From Didymodactylos carnosus (Eukaryota > Rotifera > Eurotatoria > Philodinida > Philodinidae), in NCBI GenBank assembly GCA_905250885.1, contig CAJNOQ010001290.1, positions 1 through 33,533 of the forward strand: 33,533 nt of DNA, read 5' to 3'. Under the pieces are notes generated by a model. That model had not been told where the DNA came from and searched no databases. It worked only from the letters and a program-made list of their open reading frames with translations. Shown one piece after another: positions 20,234-30,023 of this stretch; position 1 is the first letter of the stretch; the number at the start of each line of letters is the position of its first letter. Both the position numbers and the translations under genes were made by a program.

Positions 20234-21157
20234 AGTTTTTGACTGAATTCTTTTCAGTTTTTCTTTTTTTATAGGTTTTTTCGTATACAGTGTTTTTCCT
20301 GTCAGATAGTACCATCTAGAAAGACTAGACAGTCAGAAAAGACAAACTCAAAATTATAATCTAAACACAATTAATTTAACAATGCTATATCGCTTCATAT
20401 TTCTGTAAAATCCAGACGATTATTTTCAAGCTGCCTCCGAACGCTTCAAAAAGAGTTTCATGAACTTCGTGAGGAGTCGAACGATATATAATAGTAGCAG
20501 TTTCATTCGAAAAAAGCTCGAAAATTCGTAAGAAAAACTGGCCTTACATTTCGAGGTATAATGTAAAAATTTTTGACAAAGCCTGGAACTTTAATGAAAC
20601 TGCTATGTCAGTTTTGTTCAATTCTGCGAGCTGCATCTTTCTATGAAACTTTCATAGCAGTACAGTCAGTTGTTTGAGGCTAAAAAGTGAATTAACTTTG
20701 AAACACTGGCCTTACACTTAGCGTGTAAACGTGAGTTTTTCAAATTTTTGTTCAATTTCAAGGTTCGCAACACAAGCGATTATTAGCAGATTTTGTAGTA
20801 TTTTCTAAGCTCTGTCTTTGGCCGACTTGATTTTTCGAAAATCGCTTTTACATGCTCTCTACGGACGTTCTAAACTGGCCTTACACTTTGAGTGTAAAGG
20901 GACTTTGAACCTGAAGGAACACTCAGAAGTAAACAAACTCAAAAGTGAATGGCAAAATTAGATAGAGAATTGAAAGCTTTACAAACCGTACTATTTACTT
21001 TTTTGATATCGTTCTTTCTTTTCTTTAGAAAATCTATTTTTCAGTCAATGACTCATCGAAAAAACGGATATTTTTCACTTTTAACCTATTTAAACCCACG
21101 TAACTCAGTTAGTTGACGGCATATTGTTACGAAATTTTTATGGTAGTGTGGCTAGGG
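20234..21157. other. non-coding with a phased CTGGCCTTACA motif
   Basis: No gene is recognised. The phrase CTGGCCTTACA(T/C)TT occurs at 20538, 20706 and 20875, at spacings of 168 and 169 bases. Each copy is followed by a short complement-like (A/T)(A/G)TGTAA. The sequence between copies does not align convincingly, so this is not a clean tandem repeat. Confidence 0.4.
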
Positions 21158-21809
21158 CAAGGGGGAAACAGCGGACTCCAGACGCATGGAGTCATTTGGA
21201 GTCAAGTGGAGCCAAGTGAAGTCACTTGATGCGTTGGAGTTAATTGATGAGGTGGAATCAGGTGATAGGGTGGAGCCCACGAGAGAAATAGCAGACTAGA
21301 TGGGATCCCAGTCTTGTGAAGTCACTTGGAGTCAAGTGGAGTCACCTGATGTGGTGTACTCAGAAGGTAAAATAAAAGATCCTATGAGATTCGATGGAGT
21401 CTGATGGACTCCGGGGATGTGATGGCTTATTTCAACTGTGAAGGACATGAACTCGTTAATGTTTTATTCCCCAAAACGGAACATTTTGCTCTATCAAAGG
21501 ATCCGATTCCCAAAATAGAACAAAAGTTTCCCATTTTCGGGAAAACATTACGATAACAGCAGATTTTTTGTTCTGTTATGGGAATTGACGCCCTTGGAAA
21601 AGTAAATTTGTGCTGTTTTTGGGAATCGATTTTCATAATAGGACATCTGTTCTAGAATGGGAATACAACAATGACAAGTTTTTAAAAAAAGGCCAATAGA
21701 CTCGATCAGATATGACTTGTCTGGAGTCAGTTGAAATCAATTGAAGTCATTTGGAGTCAAGTGGAGTCAGTTGGTGTGTTGAAGTCTGGAGTCCGCTGTT
21801 TCCCCCTTG
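21158..21809. mobile_element. hAT-type MITE with 8-bp target duplication
   Basis: A 652-bp element with perfect 26-bp TIRs beginning CAAGGGGGAAACAGCGGACT. It is flanked on both sides by GGCTAGGG (21150-21157 and 21810-21817), an exact 8-bp target duplication typical of hAT transposons. Both subterminal regions carry many copies of TGGAGTCA and close variants (about 21188-21370 and 21727-21790), as expected for transposase-binding sites. No transposase is encoded; the frame at 21427-21636 (-) matches nothing. Its exact ends and intact duplication suggest a relatively recent insertion. Confidence 0.93.
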
Positions 21810-21817
21810 GGCTAGGG

Positions 21818-22932
21818 TCTGGGATAGAGAATAAAAAAAGTTTGAAAATCGATTCATAACAACGGTGTTAGTAGCAAAAATATTTCCAAAATGTCATTGT
21901 ACAAAGAAGTTGCAATTGACTCATATATTTGGAACCTAAACTCTTTCAAATATCTACCAATAAAAAAATATCTCAGTTTATTTGTAGCTTTGAGCTGACA
22001 ATGAACATTGGGGCTTTTCTTGTAAATTCCATAACTTTGCAAAGAAATGTCATGTAGAGCTGGGCAATGTCATTTTGGTCAGAATTTCGCGTGCTACAAT
22101 TTTAACTTATTAAGAAAAGTTTTGGAGAGTTTATGGAGTTTCTGGAAAATTGGTTTTCTGGAAATCCAGTCTTTGGAGGCCTAGCGGCCCAAACCATTAT
22201 CATATTCGGATTCAGCACATTTTTTTACCTAATACCCACTAGCTTAGAGCTAAAAAGCAAGGTGGCAGTTGGTGACCTTCCCTCGTGAGTTATTAAGTTA
22301 ATTAATTTTTTCGTGTTTCGCTGAGAGAAAAAGGAAAACCGTCATAACTTTTTGTTAAAGCAATAAGAGCGGTTCTTTTAGACCGGTTTTTAAATCCTTT
22401 TAGAGGTTTTACTATCACATTGCCAAAAGATCATTGAAATCAGAGGTGGACATCTATAAACGATCCACTGCAAGAATAAAGATAGTTTTTAAATGTTCTT
22501 CAATTGTGCTAAGCCCGTTTGGATTCAGTATGGACTGACTTCGTCTGCACTTAAAACCCAAATTTTTTTCTTCAGAAATGCCAAAATCAATAGACTCTCA
22601 AACTTTCAGAACTATAGCCTATACGGGCTTCTTTGACAAAAATCATACATACCCATCGCGTTTCAGTTTTTCCTTCTCATTTAAGTTTTGGAAACTTCTA
22701 AGAGAATAGAATCTCACCAACTGACTGAACTTATCACAATATGGAGCCACCGCCGACCTCTAGGTCATTTAATCAACAAAAAACCAATTCGTAGGATCCC
22801 GATTGCACAGTCGACGTTTTTATAGGAAGTATGAGTAAGCATATATATTGTAATTCGCGTTTCAAAAAAATAAAAATAACACTTATGTGTCTAAGACAAG
22901 TTGTATATCGTTTTGCAATTTTATGTTATAGT
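21818..22932. other. non-coding, no gene recognised
   Basis: About 1.1 kb of AT-rich sequence lies between the hAT MITE and the 3' end of the BTB-TLDc gene. Phrases such as TTTTCTGGAAATCCAGT (about 22152) resemble the start of the dispersed repeat at 16598 but are not colinear with it. A poly(A) signal for the BTB-TLDc gene (AATAAA on the minus strand) was not sought exhaustively. Confidence 0.3.
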
Positions 22933-23904
22933 TTATATTAGGAGTTTGAAAACTTCTATATCTGATGTTTGAAAATTTCGTTCACCGGTAAATGTATTTT
23001 GTCCATGTCCAAGCGTATCCATATATGTGCTTGGAAAATTTGTATAACTATTTGTATTTGTATTACTTTCACTTTGAATACGTAAATCAGCTCCTTCACC
23101 AAAAGCTGGACCATGATCAGCATAGTTATAAACAGCATTACTATTGAAATGTTGATGAGAAGTAAATTTTGTCGGCTGATTACCATATGAATTTGTTAAT
23201 AAGAATAGAAATGAATTTGGTGCAATTGAATAAGTTCCTGATGGTGACCAACTTTGGGGCGAATAACCACCAAATAAATAGCTTTTAATCGATTTAATAA
23301 CGGTCATTGTTTCATCTTCCTTATCGCATAAACGATGAAAATCTTTTGCATTAAAACCGTCTCGCGTTGCCTTATAAATCATTTGCCAATTTTGATTTTT
23401 AACACCATAAAATTCATTAAGTTTCTGCTGTTGTTGAATATTTAAAAGTGTTGTACCACCTTGAAATTTCTTATCTGGTACAGTTAAAATATCGAATAAA
23501 GTATTTAATCGATAAAATTTGACTTCAGTTATCAAACGTTTACGTAAACGTTCTTCTTCGGGCAGAATAAATTCACCGGTACGCATATAATCTAAAATTT
23601 CAGCAAATAAATCACTATTCCGATCAACAAATAAACGTCCACGTGCATCTTTTTCCGATTCCCATTCACGTGCGAATAATTCTGTGAAAAATGTATTTGG
23701 TTTTTCTTTTGTTAATGTTCTAATTGTTGTTTGAAATTCACGTCCGCCAACATTTAACATCACTACGTCATCATGAATGATGGTTTCCTTCTTTAACAAA
23801 GACGACGGCGATAGTTCATTCGGCAGAATCTCAATATTTTTCTTAATTGATATCAAAAGATGACTTAGCTCTTCACATTGTTTAAGTAATAATGATTTTG
23901 ACAT
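22933..23904 (-). CDS. BTB/POZ (T1-type) and TLDc domain protein
   Basis: A single-exon frame of 323 residues. The frame opens with GTG ten codons earlier, but the first ATG (MSKSLLLKQ, at 23904) is the likely start. Residues 1-45 are helical. Residues 48-140 form a T1/KCTD-type BTB domain: VVMLNVGGREFQTTIRTL, FFTELF, DRNSDLFAEILDYMRTG, FYRLNTLF. Residues 150-321 form a TLDc domain: LLN..Q..KLNEFYG, WQMIYKATRDGFNAKDFH, KSYLFGGYSPQSW, GTYSIAPNSFLFLLTN, and the closing GERNFQTSDIEVFKL. A BTB domain of this type usually oligomerises, often as a cullin-3 adaptor; TLDc is linked to oxidative-stress protection and V-ATPase binding. The combination is common among bdelloid hypothetical proteins. Both domains appear complete, so the gene is probably functional. 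The frame at 22956-23186 is a shadow. Confidence 0.92.
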   Translation of the reverse strand: MSKSLLLKQCEELSHLLISIKKNIEILPNELSPSSLLKKETIIHDDVVMLNVGGREFQTTIRTLTKEKPNTFFTELFAREWESEKDARGRLFVDRNSDLFAEILDYMRTGEFILPEEERLRKRLITEVKFYRLNTLFDILTVPDKKFQGGTTLLNIQQQQKLNEFYGVKNQNWQMIYKATRDGFNAKDFHRLCDKEDETMTVIKSIKSYLFGGYSPQSWSPSGTYSIAPNSFLFLLTNSYGNQPTKFTSHQHFNSNAVYNYADHGPAFGEGADLRIQSESNTNTNSYTNFPSTYMDTLGHGQNTFTGERNFQTSDIEVFKLLI

Positions 23905-24300
23905 TTTGAAATCAATGGACACGATAACCTCCACGTTATATGTCCGTAGAATAGAAAGGTTGAGTTATGATTATCTTTTACAGATAGATATAATTGTTTG
24001 TTATAAGTAAGTTTAGTGTGAAAAATATCGTTTATGTAATAGTAAGCACCAGACTTGGTTTACTACTTTTTTTTTCCTTTTCTGCGTTGACGTTTACAAG
24101 TTAGACCGATTCTTTGTTGTTGCTTTTTTAATGGACAGAAAAGAAAAAGAAAGCATGTTAGTAAAAGACGTATCTCCACTACCACACCGCTAGAAGAGAA
24201 AATACATTTTTTCTCCTGGTTCTTCGTTCTCTTTTTTAACATTTTTTTTTTATGACGACAGTAATATGATCGAACGGTTCGGAGGTTGAAAAAAAGACAT

Positions 24301-24486
24301 TTATTTAGACATTCCTTTAACAACGATAGATGTCAGCGCCTTATCCTTTTCTGTATAATCTGGCAATGTAATAGTGTGTGCATAATATATTATCAACAAA
24401 TAAAAAGAGATAAATAAGTAGACAACACTAAACACAACACCCATGATGGTCAAAATGAGAAGAAAATTGTGTACTAAATAGCTCAT
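24301..24486 (-). CDS. possible small one-TM membrane protein
   Basis: ATG to TAA encodes 61 residues. Residues 4-35 are strongly hydrophobic (FLLILTIMGVVFSVVYLFIS and on), followed by a polar tail HTITLPDYTEKDKALTSIVV. The stop codon overlaps an AATAAA on the coding strand, which would fit a very short 3' UTR. No family is recognised, and no intron or partner exon was found. It could be the last exon of a larger gene or a chance frame; the single-TM layout and codon use are the only support. Confidence 0.4.
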   Translation of the reverse strand: MSYLVHNFLLILTIMGVVFSVVYLFISFYLLIIYYAHTITLPDYTEKDKALTSIVVKGMSK

Positions 24487-24769
24487 TTATGTGGCATGGA
24501 TTACACATTAACTGCTCATTTTTAGATCATTTCCTGGGTTTTCTTACGATCAATAAACATGAAAATATACTAAAACAATATTTCTAGTCACTACAGAGTG
24601 CACAAACTTTTCTCGTTCTTCTATAAATGAAAAGCTGTAGACACTGGTTTACTATGAAAATCTTAAAGAGAAAACTTAATCAACCATTTCAACCGTCTGA
24701 TGAACACGAAGATTTCAAAGCAACTTTAGATTGTACGTACAAAAAAATCCAGACATTTTTCAATAACTT
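24487..24769. other. spacer; possible proximal hAT remnant
   Basis: A frame from ATG 24655 (LNQPFQPSDEHEDF) leads up to the hAT pseudogene but is in a different frame. Whether it belongs to that element is unclear. Confidence 0.25.
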
Positions 24770-25256
24770 TTGACACCCTTACACACTACTGTTAAATCAA
24801 ATGATATTAACGATTATTTTCGAAATGTGTATCTCTCTTTCATTGATATAACATTAACAGAATTATCATATCGTTTTGATTGTCATCAACAAAGTGTTAT
24901 TAATATTATACAATTATTACCATCGAATGTTGTTCATCTTACAGTTAATGATGAAATTGAAAAAATGTTTGATTATTATAAAGATGATTTAGCAACGGAT
25001 GATCCAGAAACATTCAAAAGTGAATATCAAGTATGAAAACATACATGGACTAAAAAACCAGAGCAATGACGACCATTAACAATAAATGAAACGCTGAAAG
25101 AAATTGAATCAATTAAAAACTTCTTTCTTAATATATATCAGCTGGTATAACTGTTTGGTATTCTTCCAGTTTCAGTTGCTATTGCCGAACGTTCATTTTC
25201 AACAATGAAGCTGATTAAGAATTAATTAAGAAACAGAACCCGTGATGAAGGTTTAA
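24770..25256 (+). pseudogene. hAT transposase C-terminal pseudogene
   Basis: One reading frame continues across four premature stops (TGA 25034, TGA 25067, TAA 25148, TAA 25223). The first part reads NDINDYFRNVYLSFIDITL and ELSYRFDCHQQS, as in the second half of hAT transposases. The last part reads LPVSVAIAERSFSTMKLIKN then LRNRTRDEGL, the hAT C-terminal dimerisation motif (usually LP(V/A)S(T/N)A..ERSFS). The DDE catalytic core is missing upstream, so this is a 5'-truncated relic. The absence of frameshifts next to four nonsense codons suggests decay mainly by point substitution. Similarity ends where the GAGAACGG repeats begin. Confidence 0.75.
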
Positions 25257-25270
25257 GACAAGGATTTTTT

Positions 25271-25468
25271 AGAGAACGGAATTGGGGCTAAAAAGAGAAC
25301 AGTTATCTATTTATGTCAAATTTGGAGTGATTAGAGAACGGTCAGAATTATAAAACGAAAAAATCGATAAGAGAACGGAATTAGTGCTGAAATGAGAACG
25401 GTTCAGAATTCTGAGTTCAAAAGACTGAAAAGAGAACGGTCACATATTCGAATAGTGAATTATTATAT
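25271..25468. repeat. two ~99-bp degenerate tandem units with GAGAACGG motif
   Basis: GAGAACGG-type motifs start at about 25271, 25294, 25333, 25370, 25393 and 25431. The spacings 23, 39, 37 and then 23, 38 reveal two units of about 99 bp, each with three motifs. The rest of the units is only weakly alike (AATT(G/A)G(G/T)GCT, GTCAGAATT/GTTCAGAATT). The array directly follows the hAT relic. Confidence 0.6.
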
Positions 25469-25800
25469 ATATACATTACGCGCAAAAAAATATTGTACAA
25501 AAAATGCAAATATATATGATATTTCAAAAAAGTAGAGCTCGACTAGATTTGTTTGATCTACCACATTTTTTTGGTCCTAAAGGCATACGATCTTTTGAGA
25601 TTACGTGATAGCCAAAAGCAATTACAATCTAACTGTATGTTCACAAACGTATTCTTTGCAAAAGAATCTGCACGAACAAAAGTTTTATTGAACCGAAACT
25701 ATACATAGATTCATACCATATCTTAAAATGATTGAATGATGAAAATGCATTGCTACCAAAACAATTAATCTACTCTTGGATACTCATTATTAACGGATGC
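25469..25800. other. non-coding spacer
   Basis: No gene or element is recognised in this AT-rich spacer. Confidence 0.3.
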
Positions 25801-25930
25801 TATTTAAGGTAATTTCTCTGAGCCTATTCCTCAATTCCGCTATTCCTCTATTCCCGGACTATTCCTCTCTTATTCCTCTGTCATTCCTCTATTCCGCTCT
25901 TCCTCTATTCCCCAATTATTTCTCTCTTCT
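25801..25930. repeat. pyrimidine-rich (ATTCCTCT)n-like microsatellite
   Basis: An irregular array of TATTCC/ATTCCTCT units (about a dozen) over about 110 bp, on the T/C-rich strand. The frame at 25797-25979 translates this repeat and is not a gene. Confidence 0.6.
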
Positions 25931-25959
25931 GATGGGTAAACCAACTTGGTTTACCCATC
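25931..25959. repeat. perfect 14-bp-arm palindrome
   Basis: GATGGGTAAACCAA, one central C, then TTGGTTTACCCATC. The symmetry is perfect. It sits immediately after the pyrimidine-rich array. It could be a transposon footprint or a protein-binding site; nothing decides. Confidence 0.75.
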
Positions 25960-26553
25960 ACCGTTTTCTTCCAAATTAACGAATAACGTAAAATACATAC
26001 TGCAATATAATACAGAAAATTTTTCAAGAATAAAATGTGTAATAGCAGAAGACACAGTTCAAAACTGTAGAAACTCATAAATAGTACAGCCTTAACAAGT
26101 TTGACATACTCATGCCTTTTCCACTTTTTGAAAATCTTTTCCAGTAAATTGAAGAGACAATCTCTTGCATCGTATCGATGCACGTGTCTTTCTTTAAGAA
26201 AGACGTCTGTGAGAATACGATGCAAGAGTTTGGTTAAACCCTTTCATTGCTTTGCACGACAAAGAAAGAAAGATAAGAAAGCACAAGACAGGCACGTGTA
26301 GAGCATCGTTCCAAGACAAGGATGGCTTGTAGAAGTCTGAGCGGCTTGAAGACTTGTTTTATTCCATTAGGCGCAGGTTTTATACACATATAGATCTGCA
26401 TACTCGAAAAGAATTTGCTTTCTTCCATGTAAATAAAAATTAAATAAAATGTTTGCTTTTGAAACAACAAATATAAAGAAAAATTCTACAAACAAGAAAT
26501 AAAAATATTAATCCTTTACCCCCTGGTGCTAATCCACCCGATCTGGTGTTGAT
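25960..26553. other. non-coding; one 15-bp stem
   Basis: A minus-strand frame ending at 25905 (from 26225) has a basic part and a hydrophobic part but no recognisable family, and it runs through the palindrome at 25931-25959. An inverted pair, CTCTTGCATCGTAT (26162-26175) and ATACGATGCAAGAG (26215-26228), encloses a second small hairpin (TCTTTCTTTAAGAAAGA). A structured RNA is possible but not supported. Confidence 0.35.
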
Positions 26554-26748
26554 TTGACCACAGGGATATCTTATATGGATGCTCAATATGATAATGGTAT
26601 GGTTAAATGTGAGCTAAGTTCTCTCACTGCGGAGGTGCAGAATGTAAACAATGGAAAAGATAGTATTTTTGTGTATGTGTGTGAAAGGCATAATGGAAAG
26701 TTGTTATGGAGAATCTCGGTCGAGATTCACAATGTTTGTTTTATGTAG
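26554..26748 (+). CDS. weak coding-like frame, unrecognised
   Basis: A 64-codon frame, preceded by TTGACCACAG, which could be a splice acceptor. The sequence ISYMDAQYDNGMVKCELSSL has the look of an extracellular beta-strand domain and loosely resembles the start of DOMON-type domains, but this is an impression only. No second exon was found. It may be chance. Confidence 0.2.
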   Translation: MTTGISYMDAQYDNGMVKCELSSLTAEVQNVNNGKDSIFVYVCERHNGKLLWRISVEIHNVCFM

Positions 26749-27446
26749 ATAATGTCAAAAGTAGTCGACTAGGACCTCGATGTAACCGTATCTCATCATT
26801 CACAGTAGGAGGAGAGGGCGTTTTTTGATAGTTTTTTTGATTTTCCATTTCCGACGGATTTATTTCAAGCGGGAAAAAGCGCAATCCGGCATTCCGTGCA
26901 TCGGGCTGAAAGTAAGAGAAACAAAATACATATTTTGTTAATACACATATATTGTTAACCGTGGCGAAAAAGAATGATGATAACCCCGTCTTTTACTTCA
27001 AAACTGTTAGGAGAAAAACGGCTCAACTTTAACAAATGTAGTAAAAACGAAAGGGATTATTTTTTTCTGCTTCCACACACTTCCAAATTGATGTGTACTT
27101 ACCCCAACTTTAGTTATATATAATTTAATATTTCAAATTTATATATTAAAACAAAAAGTAGTGCATGGCTGCAATAGACTATACGATAAAGTGATCGTAA
27201 GACTGCGATAACAGAAAAGAAATTACTATTAAAAGAAAACATACACGTTGTGTATCTCTTTCTGGGCTGAATAAATTTTTTCGGTCAACGCCCTAGGCCA
27301 TATATTTTTCGGTAAAAGTCGTATTTCGAGTGAGCAAACTGTAACTGCTTATTTTATTACTGTCAGCACATAAAACTGTGTATAACGTTAACAAAAATGT
27401 CCACTGAAGAAAAGTTTGAAAACATTTATTTTAAACACGAGTCACT
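26749..27446. other. non-coding 3' of the piggyBac fragment
   Basis: About 700 bp without a recognisable gene. I searched for a piggyBac end (TTAA followed by CCC(T/A)) and found only TTAACCGTGG at about 26956, which is not convincing. Confidence 0.3.
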
Positions 27447-27971
27447 TTATTTCTGGTAATTTTGAAGAGTGTGATAGCGTTCAAAGCAACTAATTGCATG
27501 CATTGGTAAATTGCACTGTTTGCAATACGTATTGCATTGGTGACGCTGTTTTTTCTGCCTGATGCTACACACAATACAATCTGGTTTGTATTTTTTGTCA
27601 TCGTAACTGGCAGGAAAATGACGTTCTGTCAGCCTGTTTGGCAATGCTTGCTGAAACGGTCTGCCGCGTCCGACAGTTTCGACAACAGTATATTCTGACA
27701 GTAAACTATCAATTACTTTCTTGCGAAAATTGGTGGCATCCAGACATTTATCCCTTTTCTCTCGTTTATATGTGATGTGTTCATTGATCAGGGCAACCTT
27801 ATGAATTCGGTGATATACAGTATGGTACCAGTTTGTAGACTCGTAGCCAAAAGCGTATGACCCTAACATTTGATCCATACGATCAACTCCCGACATTTGC
27901 GCATTGTACTCTTCCACTGCAACAGGTTTATCCAGCAATCTTCCATCTGGGTTTCCCTTTTCACGAAACAC
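27447..27971 (-). pseudogene. piggyBac transposase, C-terminal fragment
   Basis: The minus-strand frame has about 174 residues. It begins with a GTG, just after an in-frame TAA, so it is not a true start. Motifs are KPVAVEEYNAQMSGVDRMDQ (the conserved MxGVDRxDQ segment with the last catalytic Asp), NWYHTVYHRI, INEHITYK, and a C-terminal Cys-rich zinc-binding region: CIVCS, then YCKQCNLPMHAISCFERYH. The fragment keeps the end of the DDE core and the full Cys-rich domain, but the first two-thirds of the transposase are missing. Similarity stops at about 27975, right where a 140-bp dispersed repeat begins, which suggests the break occurred there. The stop codon overlaps AATAAA on the coding strand. 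No intact TTAA-flanked element is seen. Confidence 0.85.
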
Positions 27972-27979
27972 CTTTTAAG

Positions 27980-28118
27980 TCGTTTTCAAGTTCGCTTTTG
28001 CTTAGGAAAACATAGCTTCAGGTCCTGGCTCTCGAATGATGATAATCACAAGTCAGTATCTTTTTTTGAGTCATTAAAAAAGTAACCACCGGTCTTGTAT
28101 TTTGGAGCTAATAGTAAT
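27980..28118 (+). repeat. ~140-bp direct repeat, copy 1
   Basis: Very similar to 29471-29617: CGTTTTCAAG, GCTTTTGCTTAGGAAAACAT, AGCTTCAGGTCCTGGCT, CGAATGATGATAATC and TATTTTGG in the same order. A third, 3'-only copy is at 28791-28842. The repeat abuts the truncated edge of the piggyBac fragment. Confidence 0.8.
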
Positions 28119-28440
28119 AGGCGTGTTGCATAAGAATTTCAAACAAAGGAAAAGTATTTCGTTTCTCAACATAGTCTGCTATATGAAAACCTCAAGATTT
28201 TGGGCAGTTTTCAGGTAGATTTAATTCTGATCTGTAGGAGTCCTTTTTCAAAACTTTTTCAAAATCCCTCGAAAACCATAGATATATGATCTTTTAGGTT
28301 GGATTCTGAAAGTAGACACCAAAGACTATCTAAGCATATGCATAACTTTTTATCGCAACTTTTACAGAAAATTCAAATTTCTTAGAGGCTCTTGGTCTCA
28401 TTCGCTGTGGCTATTACATTTATATGTTACATTCATTATA
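28119..28440. other. non-coding spacer
   Basis: No gene is recognised. The style resembles the other degenerate non-coding repeats (TCCCTCGAAAACCATAG, TTTTCAGGTAG), without a colinear match that I could establish. Confidence 0.3.
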
Positions 28441-28685
28441 TGCAATCCGATTTCTATATTTTGAAGCTTTAATTCTGCCCTTCTCATGAGATCATTCCGA
28501 CTATATATTATATTTCTTATAATTATAAATGATCATACATTTATAATACGAAGTCAACTGATCCATTTTGTTTTATCAAATCACTGTGACAGTGATGGAT
28601 CAGCTAATACATGGTTTACATAATATAATGCAAATGGTTGTTTATCGGTTGCAACCAGTAATTATTCTGTTTATTCGATAATGTA

Positions 28686-28740
28686 AGATGCAGCTAATTC
28701 AAAGATGTAGTGAAAAACTACATTTGGTTGATTTTGGTCT
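28686..28740. repeat. 55-bp TA-flanked insertion in the left arm
   Basis: The right arm reads AATGTACCTATAAG without a break. The left arm has AATGTA, then these 55 bases, then TACCTATAAG. The difference is thus 55 bp plus one TA. The segment holds a small hairpin, GATGTAGTGAAAAACTACAT. It may be a tiny TA-targeting element or a precise deletion in the right arm. Confidence 0.7.
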
Positions 28741-28790
28741 TACCTATAAGAAATGAATAAAATAGTGCAGGTGGCTATCTGTTAGTGTGA

Positions 28791-28842
28791 CTGAGTTATT
28801 CGAAAAAGTAACCGATGGCATTTTATTTTGGAACGAATAGTA
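28791..28842 (+). repeat. partial third copy of the 140-bp direct repeat
   Basis: Matches only the 3' part of copies 1 and 2: GAGTTATT, AAAAAGTAACC, TATTTTGG and AATAGTA. It is cut off where the 319-bp MITE begins. Confidence 0.6.
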
Positions 28843-29161
28843 GGTGAATCACCCATTTTCATCAAAAGTTGAAAAAATTCACTCAAAATCCATCCAGCCT
28901 ACTTCAGAATGTTAGAAACTACTCTGTTTTATCTGCAGTATATCGTAAAGCTGAAAAAATGTTGAAAAAATCAACAGAAAATACTTTGATTTCTAGAAAG
29001 GTTTCGCCAACCTTCAAACCAAACCACCGGATCTAACAGAATATTTCTTTTTGGATTTTACATACAGAATGGGTATTTCCTGATATTCTGAAGTAGCCTA
29101 GATGGATTTTGAGTGAGTTTTTTAAGTTTTGATGAAAATAATCAAAAGTGGGTTACCCACC
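28843..29161. mobile_element. 319-bp TA-flanked MITE
   Basis: The ends GGTGAATCACCCATTTTCAT (left) and, complemented, GGTGGGTAACCCACTTTTGA (right) start TIRs of about 75 bp. They share TTTTCATCAAAA(G/C)TT, CACTCAAAATCCATC and CTACTTCAGAAT. TA lies on both sides (28841-28842 and 29162-29163), within a possible 5-bp TAGTA duplication. No coding capacity; the frame starting at 29113 merely crosses the right end. Confidence 0.8.
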
Positions 29162-29470
29162 TAGTATATGTTTGTACTCAGTTGTTCCATTTTATTCTGA
29201 AAACTAGCATTGCCTCGAGATTCAGCACAGCCGATAACCTAGGTTTTCATTCATTTGTGACAGGCCCAAAGCTAACACAAGAGGAGTGCGAAGGCTTCAG
29301 GAAAAACGTCAACTCCCAAAGCATGGATTTCCAGGATGTCGCTTAGATCCAGTCTTGTAGAGGACACTTTAGACCAAATATCTATGAAAAATAATCCGTA
29401 GATTTCTATGTTAGTTTTGAGAAAACCAAATTGATTTTCCACAGATCTCCTAAAAAATCAGTCTCTGAAA

Positions 29471-29617
29471 TCGTTTTCAAGTTTGCTTTTGCTTAGGAAA
29501 ACATAGCTTCAGGTCCTGGCTAGCGAATGATGATAATCGCAAGTCTCTATCTTTTATTCCTTTTGAGTTATTAAAAAAATAACTACCGGCCTCGTATTTT
29601 GGCGTCGATAGTAGTTA
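29471..29617 (+). repeat. ~140-bp direct repeat, copy 2
   Basis: Second copy of the sequence at 27980-28118, about 1.5 kb away in the same orientation and inside the large inverted-repeat element. It differs by scattered substitutions and a short insertion (TTATTCCTTTTGAG). Confidence 0.8.
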
Positions 29618-29935
29618 CGGTTGAAAATTTAGTTTGTTTTTCTTGCCTATAAAATCGTTGGTCCGCGTCTTGAATGAAAAGTATATAACTACAGCTAAAT
29701 GTGTAACTAAGTCTCTAAGATTTATAACAATGTCATAAATTGCTGCGGATGCTTTAAGAAGCTAATATCAGATAATTGTCGATACATGGCATTTTTTCCA
29801 CCACGTACAACGAACGCATCCTTATATTTCTGTAATTCATTGTTTTGCATTTTATGCTTGCTGTGTCATCTCATTTTGAGTTATAAAATCACAAACTTTG
29901 TTAATCTTATTTGCTCCTGTATTTTTTATTTGTAG

Positions 29936-30023
29936 GTGGACCTGTTCTTGTTTATTCTATGAAAAACGAGAAAAACTATTTTTTCTTCGGAATTCATCTT
30001 GGTACGCTAATTTTGATTACAGG
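29936..30023 (+). other. exon-like open segment, unassigned
   Basis: TTTTTTATTTGTAG resembles a 3' splice site. It is followed by an open segment reading GPVLVYSMKNEKNYFFFGIH and then a hydrophobic run, up to ATTACAG|GTTATT, a weak donor. The phase does not join the open segment at 30878. It may be a relic exon or chance. Confidence 0.2.

Noticed and set aside
24063-24323. 86-codon minus-strand frame, very Lys/Arg-rich
   Set aside because: The composition comes from A-rich homopolymers; it has no domain and overlaps the small membrane protein frame.
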